Shown piece by piece: positions 26,417 through 36,400 of a stretch of 64,000 bases of DNA. The DNA is taken from positions 280,765 through 344,764 of the forward strand of contig NZ_JARXXA010000004.1 of the NCBI RefSeq assembly GCF_029892785.1, written 5' to 3'. The notes under the pieces are model-generated. The model had not been told where the DNA came from and searched no databases. It saw only the letters and a list, made by a program, of their open reading frames with translations. Every line of letters starts with the position of its first letter. Within the stretch, counting starts at the first letter, position 1. The translations under genes were made by a program, and so were the position numbers. The stretch is from Parabacteroides sp. PH5-46. GTDB taxonomy: Bacteria > Bacteroidota > Bacteroidia > Bacteroidales > Tannerellaceae.

Positions 26417-26455
26417 CCATGCCGTTTCTTCTAAAAATCAGAGGAAACGGCATGG
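26417..26455 (-). other. Intercistronic hairpin between SGBP and GH43
   Basis: A perfect 12-bp stem, CCATGCCGTTTC and GAAACGGCATGG, with a 15-nt loop, in the 80-bp gap. No T run follows on the minus strand, so it looks like an mRNA stabiliser or processing site and not a full terminator. Confidence 0.7.
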
Positions 26456-26479
26456 ATGATATAGAAATTCTAGATATTC

Positions 26480-28258
26480 TTATTCACCGAAAACGAGATG
26501 AGAACCGTCAACCGTCAACGCGAAGTTCAAGTCGTTGGTATCCACAGTATTGATCCCTAAATAGCACTGGGTAGAGGTCGTACCTGTAGTACCCTCCATC
26601 ACTGCGTGAATGTCGGCAGTGCTATTTCCACAGTTGGTTACGTAAACCGTTACTTTGGCTCCATTCATCCCGGCAAGCCAAGTTCCCCAGTCGCCTTGTG
26701 TTCCGTAAGGAAGACAAGCAGCATATCCATTGCCCCATCCATAGTTGTCGGCGCGAACCACTGCGTATTCGGCAAGGTCGGCTTTACGGAGAATCACTAC
26801 GAAGTTGTTCCAGTTTCCGGCCAAACTGCTGTAGTTGGTGAAGGTGATGGATTTAGTTTCGCCCACAGCTACCTTGAAATCGTCTGAGTGAGCTCCCCAG
26901 AATGCCGATGAGTTGTCTTCGGCTCCTACTATCTTGGCTGAGTTGGTCACTTTAGAAGATCTTGACTCGGATAGGCTAACCTTTACTGTTGCGGTGGCTC
27001 CATCTCCGGCGGAGATGGTAACGGTCTGATTACCGCTCTTTGCAGGAACGGCTGAGAAACTGAGTTTCGAGTTGTCAACGACTCTTGTGCTTCCGCTTAC
27101 GTAAGTAGCTGTAACCACCATGCCTGTTGGGTCGAAGGCCATCGTCCGGTCTGCCAAAGCCTCGGTGGCAACCGAAGTATAATAATAGTATTGCGTATGC
27201 GAGGGCTGGGTAGTCACCTCGATGGATACAATTTTTTCCACGACTTCAAAAGTAGCATTAGCCACAATCGGTTGTTCGCAATTTTCACCCTTGAAGGTCT
27301 TGTTGTAGATGGCGACAAGCGTTTTCACGCCCAGTTGCTCCATATCGGGGATAGCAGAGAAATGGAGTTCGGAAGCCTCTACCGTTTTAGTCACTCCCTC
27401 ATCAAAGGTTACAATGGCAGAGACATTAGCCATGGCGTCTTCGAGCGAAGTACCTACATTCACCATATCGGGCACATTCTGCAGTTCCATGGATACCGGA
27501 TTTTTGTCTTGAGCAGAAGTCAGACCACCGATAGGAACAATGTTCGTCTGCTGGAAGTCGATGTAAGAACCTTCGGGAACCAGGAAGCAGCGGATGTTGG
27601 TGTTGCTCGCATTTGCGTTCAGATTTACTTCCTTGTAGGGTTGCTCGTAAGTCTTGGTGGCTGCGCTGTTGCTCATCTTTACGAGGAAAGCACTTCCACT
27701 GCTGCGGTCAACGGTGATTGTGATCTTTCCACCCAAGTTCTGTATGTTAGGGTCTGCATTATCAACGGGATCGAGAAGCAACGTACCCGAGATGTATTTG
27801 AAGTCGATATGATCGCCCCACTGAGAATTGTACGTTTCAGGGCTACCTGTCACGTCAAAGCGGATGGCTCCGTATTCGGCGTATCCTGCATCTCCACGAT
27901 CCACATCGTTGGTGATGATAAGGGCGAAGTTCTTGTAATACGTATTGTCACCCGGATTGATGTGGAGGTTGATCACAGCATTCCACTTCTCGCCATCGGG
28001 TATCACATAATACTTGGAGAAGGAAGACCAAAAGCCAGAGGTATAATCCGTATTTCCGAAGGTGTACATATCTTCCTGCATGCCTTCAAGCACTTCTTCT
28101 TCCGGATCCTTTTTCGAATCTTCAATTTCCTGTATCTTATCGGAAATCCAGTCGGGAGCGTTTACGTCGTAAAGTTCGCCGCCTTCACAGCTTGTCAATG
28201 CCAGCAACCCGAAGGTAACTGTACAGCAAGCGTATGCTATTTTTTTGAATAATCTCAT
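26480..28258 (-). CDS. Surface glycan-binding lipoprotein of the PUL (SusE/F position)
   Basis: Third gene of the PUL operon, 592 residues. A start at 28258 (MRLFKKIAYACC) gives lipobox LTSC (Cys24) and EGGELYD; the longer frame from 28330 would overlap susD. The middle, about 250-430, holds two Big-type immunoglobulin repeats (VDNSKLSFSAVPAKSG, VTISAGDGATATVKV). An N-terminal domain (FWSSFSKYYVIPDGEKW ... FALIITND) and a C-terminal domain (FWGAHSDDFKVAVGETK ... FVVILRKADLAEYAV) are clearly related beta sandwiches, so the protein carries a duplicated, probably carbohydrate-binding module at each end. Its position after susD is that of SusE/F-type binders, which hold polysaccharide at the surface. 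Ligand inferred as arabinan. Confidence 0.85.
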   Translation of the reverse strand: MRLFKKIAYACCTVTFGLLALTSCEGGELYDVNAPDWISDKIQEIEDSKKDPEEEVLEGMQEDMYTFGNTDYTSGFWSSFSKYYVIPDGEKWNAVINLHINPGDNTYYKNFALIITNDVDRGDAGYAEYGAIRFDVTGSPETYNSQWGDHIDFKYISGTLLLDPVDNADPNIQNLGGKITITVDRSSGSAFLVKMSNSAATKTYEQPYKEVNLNANASNTNIRCFLVPEGSYIDFQQTNIVPIGGLTSAQDKNPVSMELQNVPDMVNVGTSLEDAMANVSAIVTFDEGVTKTVEASELHFSAIPDMEQLGVKTLVAIYNKTFKGENCEQPIVANATFEVVEKIVSIEVTTQPSHTQYYYYTSVATEALADRTMAFDPTGMVVTATYVSGSTRVVDNSKLSFSAVPAKSGNQTVTISAGDGATATVKVSLSESRSSKVTNSAKIVGAEDNSSAFWGAHSDDFKVAVGETKSITFTNYSSLAGNWNNFVVILRKADLAEYAVVRADNYGWGNGYAACLPYGTQGDWGTWLAGMNGAKVTVYVTNCGNSTADIHAVMEGTTGTTSTQCYLGINTVDTNDLNFALTVDGSHLVFGE

Positions 28259-28293
28259 TATTTTAATTTTAAAGAGTGAAAATTGATTCTTGT

Positions 28294-30045
28294 TTATTTG
28301 CTTAGATCTACCACCGGACGCACTTTCCAACCATTGCTGCTGAAATAAGAGGAGTTATCCGTGCTATAGTTAGCTGAATTACCTTCCAAGTTTGGGTTGT
28401 TATTCATCAACGACTGTACAATGGGCAGGAATTCGTGTCCCGGCAAGTAGGTGTCGAAAGAACTCTTCAGTTCAGGATCGGTTGAGATATTGCTGTAGCT
28501 CACAGGATTCTTTGTTCCCTCTGTAGAGCGGCGTACCACGGCGTGTTCCTTGAGTTGCTGCAAGCGGTCCTTGCTGTAGAAGAAGCCCCAACGGATAAGG
28601 TCGAAGCCTCGACCGAATTCGCAACCGAACTCCTTAGGACGTTCCACATTGGCTATCTGTTCGAAGAGTTTGTCAGCGCTGTTGAAATCACTGAGTTTTA
28701 AGTTGGACAGATTGGCACGGTTGCGCACCTCGTTGATCCAGTCGATAGCCTGCTGCGTGGGACCATTGACCTCGTTTTCGCATTCAGCGGCACGTAGCAG
28801 TATATCGGAATAACGCATCAGGCGTAGGTTGATACCATTGCGCAAGCCTGTAACGACAGTACTGTACAGACCAGTACGGAGATTCGTGTATTTGGCAATT
28901 GGCAGACCGCCGTAAATATTGTTGGTCACTATATTGTCGGTGGCTGTAAGTGTATGCGTATAAGCCACATTACCAAATTCGAAATCCGACCAATCGGGTT
29001 CGTAGGTTCCGATGGTCCAATAAAGACGAGGGTCGAGTGTTCCTTTCGTGGTGCGTTCTGCTTTAAAAAGATGGTAGAGCCAAGGTGAAGCTGAGATGTC
29101 AGCCCAACCACCATAGTTTCCGGGAGCAAAGTTACTCTCAATGGCCGATCCTTGTGTGGCATTGGGGCTTGTGTTCACCGGAGTCCATTCGTCGTCGGTG
29201 CCTTGCGCTCCATAGTCGAGGTACTGCACTTCAAAGAGGCTCTCGTCGTTGTTCTCGTAGGCCGAACCTTCACGGAAATTATCTCCATAGTTGTTCATCA
29301 GTCTATAAGAACCATACTTCTTACCGATGATGTCTTTCAATACCGAGAGTGCTTCGCTGTGTTTCTGGCGCATCATGAGGGCGCGGGCATAATAGCCTGC
29401 CGCAGCACCGCAGGTGGCACGTCCGCCAGCCCACTCGCCGCCTTCGTCGCGGGAAGGAAGTAGTTCAATCGATTCCTTGAAATCTTTCTCTATCTGATCG
29501 AGTACCTCATCGTAGGTACTGTTTTTTCCATAAAGTCCTTCGAGCGAGGAGTAAGTGTCGTAGTCCGTAATGAGAGGTGGATTCTGATAATAACCTACCA
29601 GGTTGTAGTACGACAGTGCGCGTATGAAAAGCATTTGTCCTTTGATGCGTTTCATCTTATCAGAAAGCTGGCTGTTATCTTCGTCACAACGGGAAATAGC
29701 GAAGTTGCATACGTTGATGGTGTAGTACCATTCCCGCCAAGGCCACCATGTAATGTCTGAAGTGACTTCTGCATTAAGGTCATCGAAAGGCATATACCAC
29801 ACTTGTGAAGAGTTCCAGGCTTCATCTCCACGGCACACGTCGATGGTGTAGCCTACACGGGCATAAGAACCCTCCATACGGATGTGGTTGTAGGCGGCAA
29901 TCACGGATTCCTCCAAATCATCGGCATTAAAACCGAAAGTACTTGAGGTTTGCTGGTTGGGATTCAACAGATCCAACTTGTCACTGCAAGAAAGCAGCGT
30001 GCTAAGTCCCAAAATGAGAGCAAGTGAATATTTATATAGTTTCAT
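28294..30045 (-). CDS. susD: SusD/RagB-family nutrient-binding outer membrane lipoprotein
   Basis: Lid component of the SusCD pedal-bin transporter, anchored in the outer leaflet. The lipobox is LLSC (Cys20). The N-terminal SusD-like TPR helices include ALSYYNLVGYYQNPPLITD (the family's conserved RAL-YY-L segment) and a CGAAAGYYARALMMR helix. The C-terminal region has LRLMRYSDILLRAAECENEV and WINEVRNRANL, followed by a RPKEFGCEFGRGFDLIRWG segment, all SusD hallmarks. The length of 583 residues is usual. It starts 39 bp after the susC stop and ends 35 bp before the glycan-binding gene. Confidence 0.96.
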   Translation of the reverse strand: MKLYKYSLALILGLSTLLSCSDKLDLLNPNQQTSSTFGFNADDLEESVIAAYNHIRMEGSYARVGYTIDVCRGDEAWNSSQVWYMPFDDLNAEVTSDITWWPWREWYYTINVCNFAISRCDEDNSQLSDKMKRIKGQMLFIRALSYYNLVGYYQNPPLITDYDTYSSLEGLYGKNSTYDEVLDQIEKDFKESIELLPSRDEGGEWAGGRATCGAAAGYYARALMMRQKHSEALSVLKDIIGKKYGSYRLMNNYGDNFREGSAYENNDESLFEVQYLDYGAQGTDDEWTPVNTSPNATQGSAIESNFAPGNYGGWADISASPWLYHLFKAERTTKGTLDPRLYWTIGTYEPDWSDFEFGNVAYTHTLTATDNIVTNNIYGGLPIAKYTNLRTGLYSTVVTGLRNGINLRLMRYSDILLRAAECENEVNGPTQQAIDWINEVRNRANLSNLKLSDFNSADKLFEQIANVERPKEFGCEFGRGFDLIRWGFFYSKDRLQQLKEHAVVRRSTEGTKNPVSYSNISTDPELKSSFDTYLPGHEFLPIVQSLMNNNPNLEGNSANYSTDNSSYFSSNGWKVRPVVDLSK

Positions 30046-30084
30046 AAGATATGTTTTTAATATTTAGGTACCAGATAGTAACGA

Positions 30085-33000
30085 TTAGAATATAAAATGA
30101 ACGCCACACATGAAAGTACGTGCAGTAGGATAAGAACAGAAGTTATATCCCGGAGTGAAAGTTCCTCCCGCATAGTCTACATTATAACCCTTATAGCCGG
30201 TGAATGTGTGAAGATTCTGTGCTGACACGTAGAGACGTACATCAGATACATAATTACCGAACCACTCGTTAGGGAAATTGTAGCCCAATTCTATATTGGC
30301 AATCTTCCAGTAGGCTGCGTTCTGAATCTTGCGTGAACTGAAGAGGTCGTTCCAACCCAAGCTAGCGCTGTTGGTTACATAAGTACGTGGCACTTTGGAG
30401 AGGTAAGTGCTACCGTCTTCGCTCCAGCGGTTGGCATCAAGCATCGCCACATCTTTGTTTCCCCAGCCGTAGCAAGAGTTAAGCGAGTTGTAGATGTCGT
30501 CACTAACGTGGTAGTTCAATGCGCCGAAAGTAGCGATGCTCAAATCAAAACGCTTGTATTCAAAGCGGGCGCTAAGACCGAAATGAACCTTAGGCATACC
30601 ACTGCCCAACACCACTTGGTCGTAGGCGTCTACTTTACCGTCGGGTACACCGTCCGGTCCGCTCACGTCCTGATAGAGGCAGTCGCCAATCTGGGCACCC
30701 TCTTGAGTGGCGTGGTTGTCTAAGTCTGCCTGCGTGCGGGCAATACCATCATAAACCCAGCCGTAGAACTGACCTATTTCTTGACCTACATTGGTAATGT
30801 AAGCTCCGGTGATGTAAGAGTCGGTACCAAAACCTAACGAAGTCACACGGTTGCGCAAGGTGGTGAGGTTGGCCGAAACTTCATACTTAAAGTCGCGGTC
30901 GCGGTTGCGGTAGGTAGCTGCAAACTCAAAACCGGAGTTGTTCATCGAAGCGGCATTCATCGTAACGGTAGTGTTCGATACACCTGCCTGTTCCGGAACA
31001 GGAACAGCATACAAAAGGTCTTCGCTGGTATTCTTGTACCACTCGGCCGTAAACTCTAAGCGGTTGCTGAGCAAGGCGAGGTCGATACCCACATTGTAGG
31101 TCTTCTTTTTCTCCCATGCCAAGTTATTGTCCACGAAAGTGGAAACGGCAGAACCGCTCACTACGTTACCATTGAAATTGTAAGTCATGTTGTTGCGTGA
31201 CATAACAGCCTGATACATATACTCACCGATATTTTCGTTACCGAGTTCACCATAGCTGGCACGAAGTTTGAACATATTCACGGTATTTCTATCGAAAGGG
31301 AAGAATTCCTCTTTGTCGAAGCGCCAGCCCGCAGAGATGGAAGGGAAGGTGCCCCAACGGATGTTTCTGGACAGGCGGGAGCTACCATCGCGGCGCACAG
31401 TTGCTGAGAGCAGGTATCTGTCGTCGTAATTGTAGTTGATACGACCAATGTAAGACAAGATAGAATGCTTGTATTCGTAGCTTTCCGAATAGGTATCGGC
31501 GGCATTCTGTAGCTGTAGGAAGTAAGGCTCAGTGAAGTTGATGCCCCATCCGGTCAGCAGGTCGGTGTTTTCTTCTTCGTAAGTCTGACCTGCCACTACG
31601 TTGATGTGGTGCTTGCCTATTGTTCCATCGTAAGTAAGTATGTTCTCTATCAACGCATCCGAATAATCGCGTGACCCTTTGGTAAGTCGTTCGTTGCTTT
31701 TGGACAAGTACACACGGTTACTTTGCACCCATGCGGGAATCCAAGTGAAGTCCTTAGCGTGGGTTTTGCTGTAAGAGAGGTTGGCTTTATAGTTGAACTT
31801 GTGATTTTTGCTATCGACGCTAATCATCTTGAGGAGATCCACATCAGCCGATGCGGTTGCCACTAAGCGGTCCACACGGGTATTGCGTTGCAGCAGGTTA
31901 TTTACCAGCAACGGGTTGGAAGCGGAGATGTCACCATGTACGGTATCGTAGTAAACCCCATAGCCGTAAGCGTCATAATTATAGTTGTTGGCGATTCCTA
32001 CCAGGTTATCAAGCACCCATGTCTCAGAATCATATGCCTTGATGGTGGGCTGCATGAGCAAAGTGCCGCGCAGCACGTTGGTAACGTCGCCATACAAACC
32101 TTGAACGTACTCAGAAGCATTCGACAAGCCCATGTTGTCTTGGTTGGAGTGCGAGTAAACGAGGCCGGTCTGGAACTTTATAAACTTAGTATCCATGGTG
32201 TTGTTGACACGCGCAGTGTAACGTTCATAGTTAGGACCGGCACCTTCGAGCGTCCCTTTTTGGTTGAAATAGTCTAATGATATATTATAGGTGTTATTGG
32301 CGCCACCTCCGGCGAGGTTCACGTTGTGGTTCTGACGGATACCCGTCTTGAATACTTCTTCAAACCAGTTCGTATTGGTGCCATCTTGGAACTTATATTT
32401 TCCGGTACCGCTGTCAAGCACGTATCCCGATGGTAACGGAGTGTTGGAGTTTGCGGCCGCCTGACCCAGGTACTGGCTGTATTGGTCAGCATTCATTACA
32501 TCATAGACGTTATTAGGAATGTTATCCACACCGAAGTATCCATTGTAGTTCACTCTTAGCGGTTGGTCTTTTTGTCCGCGTTTGGTAGTGATGATAATCA
32601 CACCATTAGCGGCACGTGAACCGTAGATGGCAGCAGCCGAAGCATCCTTCAACACCTGCATGGTTTCAATATCGTTTGAAGAGAAATCGCGGATAGAAGT
32701 TCCCATAGGAATACCGTCGATAACATACAGAGGAGAGGTGTTGCCGAAAGAGCCGATACCACGGATGCGAACGGTAGGATCGGCACCGGGCTGTCCGTCA
32801 GAGGTTACTTGCACTCCGGGAACCTTACCTTCGAGCATGGTGGAGATGTTGGAGTTTGATGTCAGTTTCAAGGCTTCTGCATCTACTACGGCAACAGAAC
32901 CGGTTAAGTCGGACTTCTTTTGTGTACCGTAGCCCACGACAACCACTTGATCAAGCATCAGATTGTCTGATTGTAACTGGATGGTTTCAATGATGGCACG

Positions 33001-33294
33001 ATTGCGAACAGCCACTTCACGTTCCTTGAATCCCACATAGCTTATCAAAAGGATAGCGTCTCCGGGAACGTCCAATTGGAAGTTTCCGTCCATGTCGGTA
33101 ATGGTTCCGCCTTGTCCACTTTTAACTATGATCGTAGCCCCTGGCAGGGGTTCACCTTGGTCGTCAACTACTTGACCACGAACCTTGATAGTCGGAGATT
33201 GTGTCACGGTAGCCATTGCAGGTGTAGGATACACCGCCATGCCGCCGAGGGTACACAGACTAAGCATTACAGATAAAAATAAATGTTTTCTCAT
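30085..33294 (-). CDS. susC: SusC/RagA-family TonB-dependent outer membrane transporter
   Basis: Twenty-two-strand barrel importing oligosaccharides using TonB energy, paired with the SusD encoded next. The order is: signal peptide to about residue 28, carboxypeptidase-regulatory-like domain at about 36-115 (VRGQVVDDQGEPLPGATIIV), TonB box and plug (DQVVVVGYGTQKKSDLTGSV, VTSDGQPGADPTVRIRGIGS, SAAAIYGSRAANGVIIITTK), then the barrel ending in aromatic GVHFIF. The length of 1069 residues is normal. The operon promoter at 33372-33379 is preceded by a direct-repeat operator shared with the rightward GH43 gene, so transcription is probably controlled by the adjacent HTCS. Confidence 0.97.
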   Translation of the reverse strand: MRKHLFLSVMLSLCTLGGMAVYPTPAMATVTQSPTIKVRGQVVDDQGEPLPGATIIVKSGQGGTITDMDGNFQLDVPGDAILLISYVGFKEREVAVRNRAIIETIQLQSDNLMLDQVVVVGYGTQKKSDLTGSVAVVDAEALKLTSNSNISTMLEGKVPGVQVTSDGQPGADPTVRIRGIGSFGNTSPLYVIDGIPMGTSIRDFSSNDIETMQVLKDASAAAIYGSRAANGVIIITTKRGQKDQPLRVNYNGYFGVDNIPNNVYDVMNADQYSQYLGQAAANSNTPLPSGYVLDSGTGKYKFQDGTNTNWFEEVFKTGIRQNHNVNLAGGGANNTYNISLDYFNQKGTLEGAGPNYERYTARVNNTMDTKFIKFQTGLVYSHSNQDNMGLSNASEYVQGLYGDVTNVLRGTLLMQPTIKAYDSETWVLDNLVGIANNYNYDAYGYGVYYDTVHGDISASNPLLVNNLLQRNTRVDRLVATASADVDLLKMISVDSKNHKFNYKANLSYSKTHAKDFTWIPAWVQSNRVYLSKSNERLTKGSRDYSDALIENILTYDGTIGKHHINVVAGQTYEEENTDLLTGWGINFTEPYFLQLQNAADTYSESYEYKHSILSYIGRINYNYDDRYLLSATVRRDGSSRLSRNIRWGTFPSISAGWRFDKEEFFPFDRNTVNMFKLRASYGELGNENIGEYMYQAVMSRNNMTYNFNGNVVSGSAVSTFVDNNLAWEKKKTYNVGIDLALLSNRLEFTAEWYKNTSEDLLYAVPVPEQAGVSNTTVTMNAASMNNSGFEFAATYRNRDRDFKYEVSANLTTLRNRVTSLGFGTDSYITGAYITNVGQEIGQFYGWVYDGIARTQADLDNHATQEGAQIGDCLYQDVSGPDGVPDGKVDAYDQVVLGSGMPKVHFGLSARFEYKRFDLSIATFGALNYHVSDDIYNSLNSCYGWGNKDVAMLDANRWSEDGSTYLSKVPRTYVTNSASLGWNDLFSSRKIQNAAYWKIANIELGYNFPNEWFGNYVSDVRLYVSAQNLHTFTGYKGYNVDYAGGTFTPGYNFCSYPTARTFMCGVHFIF

Positions 33295-33371
33295 CTTAAA
33301 AAATATTAAGGGTATTAATTTAATAGATTAGACATTACTAAAGTGTTTTTGTTATTATGACTTTATGCCTG

Positions 33372-33379
33372 CAAATGTA
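33372..33379 (-). promoter_or_regulatory. Promoter -7 box of the susCD operon
   Basis: The minus strand reads TACATTTG, matching TAnnTTTG, with a leader of about 70 nt before susC. It lies exactly 20 nt downstream of the proximal operator half-site. Confidence 0.65.
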
Positions 33380-33399
33380 GCCTGACTATGTGTATAGCA

Positions 33400-33430
33400 G
33401 GTGGACGATTGTATTTTGATAGTGGATAAA
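33400..33430 (-). promoter_or_regulatory. HTCS operator A: TCCAC direct repeat, 21-bp period, upstream of susC
   Basis: On the minus strand ATCCACTATC and CGTCCACC place TCCAC at 33426-33422 and 33405-33401, exactly 21 bp apart. The same half-sites, period and distance to the -7 box occur at operator B (37792-37819). Two half-sites two helical turns apart suit an AraC-type dimeric regulator such as the HTCS. Confidence 0.75.
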
Positions 33431-33465
33431 TGTGTACAAGGGCGTTTTTTTCTTTGTGTATTCCT

Positions 33466-36400
33466 CTACTTCTCTCTACCTCCTTCTACCTCCCCTTCAA
33501 GAAGGCTGCTTGGCGGAACGTTGTACCGTTTGGTGAAGCAGCGGGTAAAGTATTTAGGGTCGTTGAATCCTACTTCGTAAGCAATTTCCGAAATATTCAT
33601 TTGGCGGTTTACTTTGTTTTTCTCGATCAGTTTGCGGGCAATGTTCAGGCGGTAGTTGCGAATGAATTGTCCGATGGATTGCCCCGTTAGGTTCTGCATT
33701 TTCTTATTCAGGAGACTCTTACTTACCCCCATAGCTTCGATAAAGTCGCCCGATTCGTAGGCGGAGTTCTTGTAATTAGCTTTGATAATTTCAACGGCTT
33801 TGTCCAAGAACTTCTTATCGCTCGATTCCTCTTCGATATTCAACGCGCTAACATCCATTTGGAGTGCGAACTGCCGTTGATACCGTTTACGGTTCTCCAG
33901 GATATTCGATATGCGTGTAAGCAATAACTCTTCGTTGAATGGTTTTAGTAGATACTCGTCAACCCCTGTACGATAACTCTCCATGCGCGACTCTTGCGAA
34001 GTCTTGGCTGTAAGCATTAGGAAAGGAATGTGCGAAATGGCGAAGTTTTCTTTTACCCTACGCGACAGCTCAATACCATCCATCACCGGCATCATCAAGT
34101 CGCTGATGATGAAATCTACATTGCAAGTAGAAAGAATGCTTAGTGCTTCGCTACCATTCTCTGCTTCCAGTATGTTGTACTGTTCTGACAAAATCGAGCG
34201 TATATAACTGCGCATATCTCGATTGTCCTCCACAATCAATATAGTCAACCGGTTGGGCGAGAAGTGAGAAGGGACAAAGTCTGGCGTTTCCGGAAGAACA
34301 ACCGGGTGAGAAATGGCTGTGTTTACAGGTGGAGCGCTCTCTTCGCGCGATAGCGGCAAACTCATACAGAACGAAGCCCCCACCGTACGGTTGTTCTGTG
34401 CTTTAATGGCTCCGCCGTGCATCTGTACAATGCGCTTTGATAAGTACAAGCCGATGCCCGTACCACTTTGTCCGTATATTGGAAACTTCGTGCCATTGGC
34501 CGATTGGTAGAAGCGGTTGAATATCTTCGTCAGGTCTTCCTCCGGAATGCCCGTTCCCGTATCCTTTATACTGATATACAAATGCTCCTTCTCCTGCGCT
34601 TTATCTCTTAGCGAGGCGATGTACACCCGCACTTTACCACCGTCTGGCGTAAACTTAATCGCATTAGAGAGCAAGTTTGTAATCACCTTCTGCATCGCAT
34701 CTTGGTCGAACAAAATCTCTGGATCGCCTAGTCTATGGTACGATTCGATGGTGATATTTCGCTCCTGCGCAAAGACAATAAACGGTGATACAATCGAATC
34801 CACAAACTTCAGGAAGTTACTTTTCGTCTTATTTATCTCCAATTTGCCCGACTCCACCTTGCGGAAGTCCATCAACTGATTCACCAGCGAGAGGAGGTAT
34901 TTCGAATTTCGCTCCACAAAGTTCAATTGTTCAATCACTTGCGGGTTGTGGCTCAACTTCAATGCTCGTTCTATCGGGCCGATAATCAGCGTAATCGGGG
35001 TTCGGAACTCGTGGGTGATGTTGGTAAAGAACGACAGCTTATCTACCGTTAGCTCCTGCACCTTTTTCGACATCTTAATAAGCTGCGCCTTTTGCTTGGT
35101 TATTTTATCGTTCTGCTCGGTCAGTATCTCATTCTGCCTTGCCAACTCTTTCGTCCGTTCCTCCACCGTACGGTGCAACAATTCCTTCTGCTCTTTCAGT
35201 GTGCGAATTCGTCGGTGGTAAATGTACAACGCACTGCATATCACCAACGTAATCATCAACAGTACAAACCACGCCCTTTTGTAAAAAAATGGGCTGACGA
35301 TAACCGATAGCTCCGTCACCAACGTATCCATCGTCTCCCCCTCGGCCACGTACATCACCTGAAATACATAGTTGCCATGCTTCAGATTGGTATAGTTGGC
35401 AAAGCGCCGATTGGCAGGAGTCTCGACCCACTGATCGTCGAAACCCAGCAGGCGATATTTATAAATGGCCGCCTGTGTGCTATAGTTCAGTGCAGAAAAT
35501 TCGAGCGAAAACGATTTGTCCTTTTCGTGTAGGTGTAGCACCTTGGCGCACGAGATGTTATCATCAATATATTTCCCGTCGGGATAGATCTCTTCGTTCA
35601 TTACGTATAGCTTGGTGAGCCGAACGTTGGGTTGCACGGTAGACGATTGCTGCTTGTTGGCATCTACGGCAGTCAACCCATTCAGACTACCAAAATAGAG
35701 CAACCCATTTGCCGAGCAGCAATGTGCGTTCCAGTAGAACTGATTGCTCAATAAACCATCCTCTTGGGTGTAATTAATGAAACGCTGCGTCGAAAGGTCG
35801 AAACAAGAGAGTCCGTTGTTGGTACTAATCCATAAGCGTCCTTGTCCATCTTCCAGTATGCCCCGCACACTGTTATTTATCAACCCTTGCTCCATAGTGT
35901 AGGACACAAACCGTTCGTTTCCTTCCTCCTCAATATACTTATACATACCATTTCCGTTGCTACCCACCCATATCGTACCTTCGGCCGATTGGTAAAAGCA
36001 GCTAATCTTCTCGATCAATGGCGATTCTGGCTTGTCGAGTTTATACTTCAGGTAGCGATACGTAAACGCATGGTCGTTGTTCGAGTGCAGATCAATAATA
36101 TATGCCCCATCCATAGACCCCATCCAGAGTCGTCCTTTCGTGTCAATCAGTGTTCCGATAGCTCCATAGATCTTCTCCGAGATACCATTCGGTAGGGGAG
36201 AGTGTAGCTTGTCGGTCTGCAAGTCGTAAAAGAATAACCCCGGGTTTGCACCAATCCAAATCCCTTTGTTTATGGGGTCGTAGCAGAGTGCTCCGATAAA
36301 ATCGATCGTAAAATCCGGATGTGTTTTGGCAGATAGGTATTTAATGGCGGGTCGTTCGGGATGCTGCAAATCGAGCAACGTAATTCCACTCCCCCAGCTC

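Noticed and set aside
27191..28252. 353-codon open frame on the plus strand
   Set aside because: Antisense to the glycan-binding lipoprotein; composition is that of a shadow frame.
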